Shown here piece by piece: positions 50,165-60,478 of a stretch of 64,000 bases of DNA. Position numbers and translations under genes: made by a program. Below the pieces are notes generated by a model, which ran no database searches, was not told the DNA's origin, and was given only the letters and a program-made list of their open reading frames with translations. This stretch comes from Jacaranda mimosifolia (Eukaryota > Streptophyta > Magnoliopsida > Lamiales > Bignoniaceae): assembly GCA_018894105.1 (NCBI GenBank), contig CM032128.1:26683299-26747298 (forward strand), written 5' to 3'. How positions within the stretch are numbered: position 1 is the first letter of the stretch; each line of letters begins with the position of its first letter.

Positions 50165-50650
50165 CACTGCAACAAATTACACTTTTAGTAACGAATAATT
50201 TTGTTACCATAAAGTTGAAATTCATTACCCAAAATATTGGTAACGAATTTTTCGTTACTTAAGTTTAGTGCCCTAAAGCCCGTCGCAAAAGGTTTCAGTA
50301 ACGAAATTTACGGTTCGTTACGAATGATGGACTTATGGCGATGAAATGTATCATTACCAAAATATGATATTAGTAACAAAAAAGTGTAGCAGTTATAATA
50401 GATTTTTATAGCGTAACGAAATATTTAGTTACTAAAACATTGGCAATTTTGTTGCATTTTATTTTTTCGTTACTAATGCATAATATAATGATATTATTTA
50501 TTTAATTAAGTATAGTTACTAATTGTTTATGTAACAAAATTTGGTTACAAATAGTTAAATAAAATTTTAATTCAAAAATAAGTATTTCGTTACTAATGGA
50601 ATAAATAACTAAAAGTTTTGTTACTAAATGTATGCGCATGGGCTCCTGTT
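50165..50650. repeat. Subterminal repeats of element B (GTAACGAA motif)
   Basis: At least a dozen GTAACGAA/TTCGTTAC and GTAACAAA/TTTGTTAC motifs in both orientations follow the CACTG terminus. Such motif clusters are the transposase-binding ends of CACTA elements. The CG-containing form dominates here, whereas the CG-less form dominates at 59590-60045. Confidence 0.7.
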
Positions 50651-50705
50651 TAGGCTGCTTCATATGGATGATCCATTTGACATCGGGCCTAAGTTTGCTG
50701 GGCCA

Positions 50706-51900
50706 CCGAACTCTGGGCTCGACCCGGGCCATGGCCTACTAGCCCACCTGTAAGAGCGCAGTAGGGCCCAGCTGCTCGCAAGCAACCTGGCTGTGCTCAA
50801 CCTAGTACCCACCGGCACCACACTAGCCCACTAGGCCTAGCGCCCACATCAGCCCACAGCGCCCACCAGCCCACCAGGCCTAGCGCCCACATCAGCCCAC
50901 TAGGTCCATAGCGCCCAACTGCAAGGACCAACGCCCTCACCGGCCAGGGCCAGCACCACAGGCCCACCCACAAGGCCCAGCGCCCACCCCAGCCCACCAG
51001 GCCCAGCGCCCAACAGCAAGAGCGGCCACAGGGCCGCCCACCTGTAAGGCCTAGCACCCACACCAGTTCACCAGGCCCAACGCCACGGCCCACCCGAGCT
51101 CAGGCCCAGTGCCCACCAGCAAGATCGGTCATAGGACCGGCCCACCCACAAGCTGGTAGAGCAGGCCCAGCGCCCAGCGCCACAGCCGCCCATCCGCAAG
51201 CCCAGAGCAAATTCCACCGAACTCTGGGCTCGACCCGGGCCATGGCCTACTAGCCCACCAGCAAGAGCGCAGCAGGGCCCAGTTGCTCGCAAGCAACCCG
51301 GCTGTGCTCAACCTAGTACCCACCGGCACCACACTAGCCCACCAGGCCTAGCGCCCACATCAACCCACAGCGCCCACCAGCCCACCAGGCCCAGCGCCAC
51401 AGCCGTCCATCCGCAAGCCCAGAGCAAATTCCACCGAACTCTGGGCTCGACCCGGGCCATGGCCTACTAGCCCACCAGCAAGAGCGCAGCAGGGCCCAGT
51501 TGCTCGCAAGCAACCCGGCTGTGCTCAACCTAGTACCCACCGGCACCACACTAGCCCACCAGGCCTAGCGCCCACATCAGCCCACTAGGTCCATAGCGCC
51601 CAACCGCAAGGACCAATGCCCTCACCGGCCAGGGCCAGCACCACAGGCCCACCCGCAAGGCCCAGCACCCACCCCAGCCCACCAGGCCCAGCGCCCAACA
51701 GCAAGAGCGGCCGCAGGGCCGCCCATCTGTAAGGCCTAGCACCCACACCAGCTCACCAGGCCCAGCGCCACGGCCCACCCGAGCTCAGGCCCAGCGCCCA
51801 CCAGCAAGATTGGTCATAGGACTGGCCCACCCACAAGCTGGTAGAGCAAGCCCAGCGCCCAACGCCACAGCCGCCCATCCGCAAGCCCAGAGCAAATTCC
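50706..51900. repeat. GC-rich tandem array, about 511/217/470-bp units
   Basis: Three head-to-tail units start with GAACTCTGGGCTCGACCCGG at 50708, 51219 and 51436. Units 1 and 3 contain an extra block of about 290 bp (GGACCAACGCCCTCACCGGC and following) that unit 2 lacks. Inside each unit, shorter CCCACCAGGCCCAGCGCCCA-type repeats recur. The array gives several long minus-strand frames with near-identical translations; these follow from the repeat and low stop frequency, and I do not treat them as genes. Confidence 0.85.
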
Positions 51901-51904
51901 TCCC

Positions 51905-51990
51905 CCAAGCTGCTGGCAGCAGGTTTTGATCCCGCGCCCATGCCCACCCTCAAGCAAGCACCTAACCATCTTGGTTGCACGTCCAAAGTT
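51905..51990 (-). repeat. Possible tRNA-derived SINE head
   Basis: The minus strand reads AAGATGGTTAGGTGCTTGC (A-box-like) and, about 30 nt on, GCGGGATCAAAACCTGC (B-box-like), the internal promoter layout of tRNA-derived SINEs. It adjoins the GC-rich array. No full tRNA fold, tail or target duplication was established. Confidence 0.3.
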
Positions 51991-52279
51991 AATATTTGAA
52001 TTTGCTCAATTACTTATTCGTCTCTTCCATATAAATCTCTCAAGCAATTTCACATGTTATCAAGCAAACATTATTTTATTTTTAAAAATAAAATAATAAT
52101 TTTCATTTGAATAAATAAAATAAGAATATCAAATAGTGAATTAAAATAAATAAACAAAAAGTGTGAGATCATTATATAACATAGTTGCATGAAGCAAAGA
52201 AATTTTATTACCTATATATATATATATAAATTGTTAGGTAAAGACTTAATATTTTTGTAGAAGAGCTTATAATATAAAA

Positions 52280-52920
52280 TACTTTATTTTAGAAATTTTA
52301 AAAAAAATATTTATAAAAAATAATTGGCATTACATATATATATATATTAAAAAATTGTGAACAAAACCCTTTAAAGTAAAAAAACAAAGGGCAATCTAAC
52401 AAGCAAAAGTAACAATATTATTAATTCCGGCGGTTTAGAAAAATCAGCGCGAAGTTATTCATTGAGGGAATGTTACACTAACCATGCCATTTATTATGAA
52501 TTCAGCGGCGGTTTGGATAAATCGTTGCTTAACCAACATCAAATTAATATTTTATGGCGGTTGAGACAAACCGTCACAAAATATATGCTGCGATTAACTT
52601 ATTTTCTTGTAGTGTGTGTATATATATATACTAGATATGTATATAAGTTTGAATGAAAAATTATATTATATACATAATTATAAATATTAAATATTATTTA
52701 ATTCGGAATGAATAAATAGAAAAAATAGATAAAAATAAAAGTAATTTAAATTTTATTGATAAATTTATATATATGTATATTATATATATGTGAATAAGTA
52801 TAAATGGAAAAAATAAGTATACACGTATGAATAATTCGAAAGAAAAAATATAAAAATAAAAATTATTTAAAATTTTATAGATAAATTTATATATATATAT
52901 ATATGTATAAAATGAGAATA
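52280..52920. repeat. Dispersed AT-rich repeat, copy 1
   Basis: Shares long stretches with copies at about 53400-53930 and 57500-57870: ATTGGCATTACATATATATA, TAAATATTAAATATTATTTAA, GTAATTTAAATTTTATTGAT and AATTATTTAAAATTTTATAG. All three copies are in direct orientation. Confidence 0.75.
52431..52614. mobile_element. End of a different CACTA family
   Basis: Ends TTTTCTTGTAGTG (reverse complement CACTACAAGAAAA, a common plant CACTA terminus). It is preceded by subterminal GCGGTTTGGATAAATCG and GCGGTTGAGACAAACCG motifs. A second, shortened version ends TTTTCTTGTGGCG at about 53583. Left terminus not found, so it is a fragment carried within element B. Confidence 0.55.
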
Positions 52921-53399
52921 TATGAAATAATGAGAAATTTTGATTTTGATTATTTGAAAGGTTAACAACTTTTTTTGTTATTCACTATTTTTTTTGTTAT
53001 TTGCAAAATATAATATGAATATCCAATTATATTTATACAAAAATTTGAGAATGAATACAATAATTTGTTTTTTCTATATTTTATTTTACATTATAATTTC
53101 ATCCTCATGTTTTGTCACTAATTCATATTTTAAAATCAATTTTAAGTTTATAATTATTTTATCAATTTTCTATAGTTTTAACTTTATATGACTAATGCCA
53201 AATTCTTTTCTTCACTTAATTATTCGATAACTAAGTTATGAGTCAAATTAAAAGGTTTCTATTAACTTATATACTAATATTGATTTTAAATTTATAATTA
53301 TTTTATATATTTATTTTGATTTATTTTACTTTTTTTTATCTTTACTACCATAGTTTTGTCTTAACTTAATTAATTTTTAATCAAAAATTAAAATTAAAT

Positions 53400-53861
53400 A
53401 AGATTCTTTTTAAAAAATAATTGGCATTACATATATATATATATATTAAAAAATTATGGAAAAAATCCTTTAAAGTTAAAAACAAAGAGCAATCTAATAA
53501 GTAAAAAAAAAAATATTATTAATTGCGGCAGTTTAGAAAAACCAGCGCAAAGTATATGGCGCGATTAACCTATTTTCTTGTGGCGTATATATGTATATAT
53601 ATATATACTATATATGTAAATAAATACGAACAAAAAATTATATTATACATATTTATAAATATTAAATATTATTTAATTCAGAATGAATAAATAGAAAATT
53701 AGATAAACATAAAAGTAATTTAAATTTTATTAATAAATTTATAAATATGTATATTATATTTATGTGAATAAGTATAAATAGAAAAAATAAGTATACATGT
53801 ATGAATAACTAGAAAGAAAAAAGATAAAAATAAAAATTATTTAAAATTTTATAGATAAATT

Positions 53862-53898
<37 letters not shown>

Positions 53899-53930
53899 AA
53901 AATGAGAATATATGAAATATTGAGAAATGA
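53400..53930. repeat. Dispersed AT-rich repeat, copy 2
   Basis: Parallels copy 1, but with an internal deletion in the CACTA-like segment (GCGCAAAG joined to TATATGGCGCG near 53545). It ends in a GT microsatellite at about 53874-53898. Confidence 0.75.
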
Positions 53931-54265
53931 GAAACAATGATAAATTTATATATATGTATAAAATGAGAAATATATGAAATAATAGAAGGGAGAAATGAGA
54001 ATAAAAAGAAAAGAAAAGGAAAGAATGAAAAGAAAGAAAAAATAAATAAAATATGATAATAAAAAGTTATTTAAATTGAATTGTATATATGTGAAATGAT
54101 TAAGGGTAAATTGATCTTTTTATATTAAAATTACGTTAAATGGGCAGTAAAAGCGGAGGGGGAGGCGGTGTGCGTGGTTTTATAAAACATAAAGAAGTTG
54201 TTTTGTATATATATATATATATATTTTCACATATGGGTTTGATACTTATTTCACAAATCACATTG

Positions 54266-54970
54266 GGGTAAATTGCAACTAGCCCAATAAAATTATTATC
54301 ATTTCAATGTAGCCCTTAGTTTTTTTTTTTTTGGCTAATGTAGTTTCCGGTTGTAATGGAAAAATTATATTTTTGGTCTCATTAGATGGGGAGTTTGCAC
54401 TTTCGGTAATTAAGTTGACACTTATATGATCAAAACTCTAATTTTTTTAATACATTTGGGATAGCACCTCAACTTCCATTAGTATTCAGGCAAAACTGTT
54501 AAATTAAAAAAAAATTAATTATTCAACAGCTCAAAATTTTGAATTATTTATAAAAATTCCACAAAATTTGAATTGTCCAATCAACCTTCATTAAAAATTT
54601 TAAAAAAAAAATAATAAAATTTAAATTTATATAAAACAAAATCCTCATTAAAAAAAAATCTATATCTCAATATAAATATCATATAAATATATATATGTAT
54701 AATATCAATATAAATATATATAAAATAAATATCATATAAATATACATAAATATATATATATAACACACCCACCCTCTCTTCTCCAACCACTCACCGCCGG
54801 CCATGGCTAGCAGCCGCCTAGAAATGGCCGGTCACCAGGTCTGGCTATGGAAATATGGCCAGTAGCCAGATCTGGCCGCTGGCCTGCGGCCGGCCATGGC
54901 CAGGCCTGGGGTGGGGGGGGGGGGCTAGTTGGAAGAGGCAGGGATGGGTGGGGGGGAGGTGTGGAAGAAG
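54266..54970. mobile_element. Partial Mutator-like MITE (left arm and GC-rich core)
   Basis: The left arm begins GGGGTAAATTGCAACTAGCC. The AT-rich arm leads to a GC-rich core at about 54775-54960 with GGCCATGGC, GGCCGGTCACCAGG and GGCCATGGCCAGGCC. The right arm was not recognised. Same architecture as the MITEs at 38694 and 44339. Confidence 0.5.
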
Positions 54971-56084
54971 GAGAATATATATATATATATGTATATATAT
55001 TTACTTATTTATTTATTATTAATTAACACCTTTTAATTAAATTAACTTAAATTAAATTTTTTTACTTATGTTATTTATTTAAAATCATTACATTATTTTT
55101 TTCAAAATAATTAAAAATATTTATTTATTTAAAATTATTAAAATTATATTGTTAGGATAAAATTTTAGATTTTATTTTTATTTAAATTATTTATTTTGAT
55201 TAATAAATAGATTTAATTTTTTTATTTATATATACACACACATCAAGGTCTCATAGGGTTCCAACTCTATATCTCCCACATTTTGACTTATTTAATTTTT
55301 ATTAATTGATAAATTTAATGAAATTAATTTAAATTAGGTCTTGTTTGTTCATGAATTGGAGCATTTTGTCAAAATATTTTAGCAATATGGTTTTTTGGAA
55401 GTGGGGTTGGAGAATGTAATGGTTGTTTGTTTGTATTTTGGGTGGTAGGTGAAAATTGAATTGGGAGAATATTATTTCTTTCTTTGTGTTTTAGAAGGGA
55501 ACAAGATATCATATCAATAATTTTTTTATTGGGTTGATAGGGTGAAATAGACATTTTAAAATTACTAGTGCTAGTATGATATTTTTAGATCTTATTTTTA
55601 TTTTTAAATTATTTATTTTAGTTAATAATATTTTTTATATTTAATAAATATATTTAACTTACTATAAATAAATTATTTTAGATATGATTTTTTTTAATAT
55701 TATTGAGATGTAATTTTAAAAAAAATCATATTTAATTAAGAGATGGATTTGATTTTTATTTTTATTTTATAATTAATAAATATGTTTAATTAAATTTGAT
55801 TAAATTACTTTGCATATGTTGATGATTTTAAATTTTTATTTTTTTAATCCAACTTTAATTAAAAGATTATTTAATATTTAAAAAATTTATTAATAAAATT
55901 ATTTAAATTTATTCTGAGTAATTTAAATAATATTAAAATTAAACCCCCATGTTAAAGTTACAAATAAGTCCAAGGGTATTTTTGTCTTAAAGATAATCAA
56001 AACAACTTTTGAAGGATATTTTTGAATTTTAATATAAATTTTCAATTGAGGTCTACAAATTTGATAAGGATGCTAACAGTTCTT
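54971..56084. other. AT-rich interior of element B
   Basis: No gene. ATTTATTAATTAA-type text dominates. The segment at about 55935-56060 (TAAACCCCCATGTTAAAGTT, AATAAGTCCAAGGGTATTTTTG) looks like one more fragment of a Mutator-like arm. Confidence 0.4.
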
Positions 56085-57370
56085 CAAATATTTAATTAAA
56101 TATATGGGGATAAAAAATAATTTTATTAAACTTATAACTATATTACTAAGTTTATATTACAATGTCGTGAGTATTTCACAATAATTTCAAATTTTCCAAC
56201 TATATTAAAGTTATACAAGTTGATCAATTTTAAAACAATTTGCATTAATTAAGTATAGAACATTTTCAATAAATGCATGTTCAAATTGTCCACATCAGTA
56301 TATTATTAGTACAAAATATTTTAATTTTTAAAATGAAATTAATTACACGTAAAGACTAAGTTTTTAGAATTTATAAACAATTTTTCTAAAATCTTTTTGT
56401 TCAAAAACAATGTCCTAATAAATAATAACAAAAAATAGAATTAAAATTTTAAGCTCCATAATAATACATCATAATTCATCTTATAATATAAGATAAAATA
56501 AATAATTTTTGTACATACTATTTATACACAAAATGGAGGGAAGAGCAAAATTTTGGAGGGAATAAAAAAATAATAAGGGAATTCATTTTTGGAGGGAAAC
56601 TTATTTTTTGAAGGAAATATAATATGTAGACCAACTAATTCTTAAGAACAACTTGTTCAGATTTATGAAAATTAATAATCATTATATTTAATAATATACT
56701 TTAAGTTAATACTTTTTTTACACTATATTAAATCATGAAAGTTATCTTCATTTTAGCAATTTATATAGTAAAACATACACATAATTAACATATAGATATC
56801 TATAAGTTACAAAAATCTTTAATTGGCCAATACAACGATTAAAATATGAAATATAAAATTAACAGGCCTAACTTCAGGGATCGTTTTCTTTTCATTAAGT
56901 ATTATGGTAAACTAGATTTCTTTCTTTTCTTTTGTTATTCAGGTATGTAACCTATAACTATTTATTTTAAGGAGTTTTTAGAATTTTTCTAAATAAATAT
57001 TGTAATAAATTATAATAAAAAATTAAATTGTTAAGCACCAAAATCTATAAGTCCAAATTATATGTTATTTAACTATTTTAACTATAATAGAAAATCATTT
57101 AATAATTTAAAAAATTATATGTCAATTCATCATATAATCTAAGATAAAAGAAATTAATTTTGCTATAAATTATTTATACAAAAAAAAATGGAGGAGCTAA
57201 AATTTAGAGGAATCAAAAAAATGAAGAGAATTCATTATTGTTAGAGGGAATCAATTTTTTGGAAGAAATCAAGTTAAATTATTATGTCAAACTAATAATA
57301 AAAACAATTGTTAATATTTTTTATGGGCCAAATTTTGGAGGGAATGCAAAGTTGGAGGGAAACAAAATAG
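56085..57370. repeat. Right arm of the large inverted repeat
   Basis: Reverse-complement partner of 46950-48264. Together with the 59345-60045/42066-42660 pairing, this shows that B's right end and A's left end are inverted copies of the same CACTA family end. The arm is interrupted at 57371-59344 by other repeats. Confidence 0.75.
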
Positions 57371-57499
57371 CATTGCCATCCAAATTCATTAAATAAATTT
57401 ATACATATGTATAAAATAAGAATATATGAAATAATAAGAAATGAGAAATAATGATAAATTTATATGTGTATAAAATGAGAAATATATGATGAATCTTCT

Positions 57500-57870
57500 T
57501 TAAATTTTATTGAAATTTATATATATATATATATGTATATATATACTATATATGCATATAAGTATGAATAAAAAATTATATTATATATATGTTTTTATAA
57601 ATATTAAATATTATTTAATTTGGAATGAATAAATAAAAAAATAGATAAAATAAAAGTAATTTAAATTTTATTGATAAATTTGTATATATGTATATTATAT
57701 ATATGTGAATAAGTATAAATAGAAAAAATAAGTATACATGTATGAATAATTAGAAAGAAAAAAGATAAAAATAAAAATTATTTAAAATTTTATAGATAAA
57801 TATATATATGTATAAAATGAGAAATATATGAAATAATGGAAGAAGAGAGAAATGAGAATAAAAAGAAAAG
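57500..57870. repeat. Dispersed AT-rich repeat, copy 3
   Basis: Matches the second half of copies 1 and 2, then continues with GAAATGAGAATAAAAAGAAAAG, also present after copy 2 at about 53995 (quoted words: GAAATGAGAATAAAAAG). It lies in the insertion that splits the right inverted arm. Confidence 0.7.
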
Positions 57871-57935
57871 AAAAGAATGAAGAAAAAAGAAAAGAAATGA
57901 GAAATATATGAAGTGCCGGAGGGGAAGGGTGGGGA

Positions 57936-57940
57936 TTCTT

Positions 57941-57971
<31 letters not shown>

Positions 57972-57997
57972 TTATTATTATTATTATTATTATTATT
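57936..57997. repeat. Compound microsatellite (CTT)n(ATT)n
   Basis: About 35 nt of CTT repeat changes directly into about 27 nt of ATT repeat. Likely length-variable. Confidence 0.95.
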
Positions 57998-58044
57998 GAA
58001 TTCTTTATTTATATTAATTGAATAATTAAATTAGTTTAGAATAT

Positions 58045-58930
58045 TTTTTATTTTAATTTTATTATGTAATCTATAATTATATAGTTAGCATGATAGACTC
58101 AAAATTTTATTGTTCAAGTTTTATTTTGTTATATCTGAATTAATAAATAAAATATATTTATATTTAATAGAATTATTTTAGATGTATTTATCATTTTAAT
58201 GTTATTATGTAATTTTGAATTATATAGATAATAGGATAGACTTAAATTTTTATTGTTTAATTTTTATTTCATTTTTAACTTAACTAATAAAGTCAACAAA
58301 ATTTATTTAAAGTATTAGATATTTTACTATTTTAACATTATTAAATATTTTAACTTAATATTATTAAAATTATATGGCCTAAATTCATAAGTTAGATTTT
58401 TAAAAAAATTTAGATAATAAATTCGTATGAAATAAAATTTTATAAATTTGAAGGATATTTGATATTTTAAATTCTAATGTTTAGAATTTTTTGATTTTAA
58501 TATTATTATGTAATTTATAATTATATAGTTAGGATGACAGACTTAAAATTTTATTGTTTAAGTTTTTTTTTCATATTTGAATTAATAAATAAAATATATT
58601 TATATTTAACAGAATTATTTTAGATGTATTTATCATTTTAATATTCTTATTTAATTTTCAATTATATAGATAATAGGATAGACTTAAATTTTTATTGTTT
58701 AATTTTTATTTCATTTTTAACTTAATAAATAAAGTCAACAAAATTTATTTAAATTTGTAGATATTTTACTATTTTAACATTATTAGATATTTTAACTTAA
58801 TATTATTAAAATTATATGGCCTAAAGTGATAAATTAGATTTAAAAAACATTTTAGATGGTAAATTCGTATGAAATAAAATTTTATAAATTTGAAGGATAT
58901 TTGATCATATAAATTCTAATGTGCAAATTT
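58045..58930. repeat. Tandem duplication, about 443-bp unit
   Basis: Two copies in direct tandem: ATTATGTAATCTATAATTAT at 58061 is matched by ATTATGTAATTTATAATTAT at 58505, and ATTCGTATGAAATAAAATTT at 58421 by the same text at 58863. Each unit has two weaker internal repeats. No coding frame. Confidence 0.85.
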
Positions 58931-59159
58931 TAAATTTTTTTTAGGACTCAATTCATTTAATTTGATAATTTAGCAAGTGGGATACGTGTGTTTATATATG
59001 TGAATATATATATATATATAAATATATATAAGTATATAAATATTTTTCAAGATTTATCTTTTTTTTTTTATCTTTTTGCTTTTTTCAATTTTTATGTACC
59101 TATTTTTAGTTTTTTGTGCAAATATCCCTTTTTTTGTTTTTGGTCTAGTAAAATACATG

Positions 59160-59356
59160 GCAAGAAGGGGTTGCCAACCACATGCCACGTAGGAGAGAGG
59201 ATGTGATGTGGCGCCATGTGGATCGGGCCTACTGCAAATGAATTTGGGCTAGATTTGTCTTCAAATTGCCAAAATTCAAAAGTTAGTGTACCAAAAACAT
59301 AAAATCAAAATTTTTCAGTAGGATATAGTTACAGGACCAATTTTGCATTTTTCCTC
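59160..59356. mobile_element. Terminal part of a Mutator-like element
   Basis: Ends ...GTTACAGGACCAATTTTGCA and TTTTTCC. The reverse complement (GGAAAAATGCAAAATTGGTC) is the kind of terminal repeat seen in many plant Mutator-like elements. It may close the insertion that interrupts the right inverted arm. Its left partner was not identified. Confidence 0.4.
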
Positions 59357-59589
59357 TAAATGAATGAATACTCCCAATACATTGAATAATTCACAAAAAA
59401 GTTATAAAGCCCAATATTTTAAAGAAATTGGCCTAACTAATGAATTATTCACTTCAAATTTCTTCAAGCTCAATCTTTAAAACAAAACCCAGTTCAATAA
59501 TAATTCACTAAAAAATTGGTTAAGCCCAATTAACAAATTCTTTACATTATTGTGAAGTCCATTTATTGAACAAAAGCCCAACCCACAAG

Positions 59590-60045
59590 TATTAGTAAAA
59601 ATTTAATTTAATATTCGTTTATAATTAGTAACGAAAATCATTGTTACCATATGTATACAATTGATATTTGGAGGGAATGAATTTTGGTGGGAAGTTAATT
59701 AAAATTTAGTAACTAAAAACTTTGTTACAATATATTTTATTTGTAACAAATATTTTGTTGTTACAAAAGATACCAAATTTTGTTACAAATATATCTTCTT
59801 ATATGACGGAAAATATTATATGTAACAAAATAACATTTTCCGTAACAAATAATTATTTAGTTACAAACATAAAAAATTTAAGGTAATAAATTTGAGTTAA
59901 AGGTAACAAGACTTTTACTTTGTTACTAAAGAAAATGTTATTTGTAACAAAAAAATCAATTTTGTTACAATAAATCTAACATATGTAACGAATTTTACCT
60001 TTGTTACCAAAATTTTTGTCACGTGAAGTGCAAATTGTTGTAGTC
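59590..60045. repeat. Right terminus and subterminal repeats of element B
   Basis: Dense TTTGTTAC/GTAACAAA motifs lead to GCAAATTGTTGTAGT at 60031-60044. The reverse complement aligns with element A's left terminus from 42066. The last base, expected G, is C. Confidence 0.7.
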
Positions 60046-60478
60046 TTCCTCATGAAAAGTAAGCTACAAAAACAACCATTTAATTTAATATAACATAGGT
60101 TGAAATGTTATGCATTCAATAGAATAATTTACGCAAGTATTTGTCAACATAGTTGCATTTATTTCTATTGTTTGACTTTCATGCAATATAAAATATACTT
60201 CTTTTGTTCATTTTCATTCTAATTTGAGTCTTAGTCATGTTATATACATGTTGTCAAATGCTTTTAAATGTCATATCTTGCATTTTATTGTTTATATTCT
60301 CAAACTATAAATTTTTTGTTTTATTGAATTTCAAATTCAATAGAATATTATTCTTACATTCCTACATTTTCAATTTTTTTTTAATACTTTTTCTGGAATG
60401 TTTATCTCATTCTACTTATTTTTTTGATGTTATTATTGAAATGATTAATTTATTGTGTTTTTTTTTTTCTTTTTTGCA

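Larger units (their letters stand above)
50165..60045 (-). mobile_element. CACTA element B inserted backwards into element A
   Basis: The left edge CACTGCAACAAATTACAC (50165) and right edge GCAAATTGTTGTAGTC (60045, final G changed to C) are CACTA termini. Both flanks are TTC (50162-50164 and 60046-60048), the 3-bp duplication of this superfamily. Its right end matches the reverse complement of element A's left end, so B is in inverted orientation and of the same family. I found no transposase in it: it is a 9.9-kb non-autonomous copy loaded with repeats and other insertions. Confidence 0.75.

Noticed and set aside
50797..51986. Several overlapping minus-strand ORFs with near-identical Gly/Trp/Arg-rich proteins
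   Set aside because: They are translations of the GC-rich tandem array, repeat with its period, and have biased composition and no family motif. Low stop frequency in GC-rich DNA explains them.
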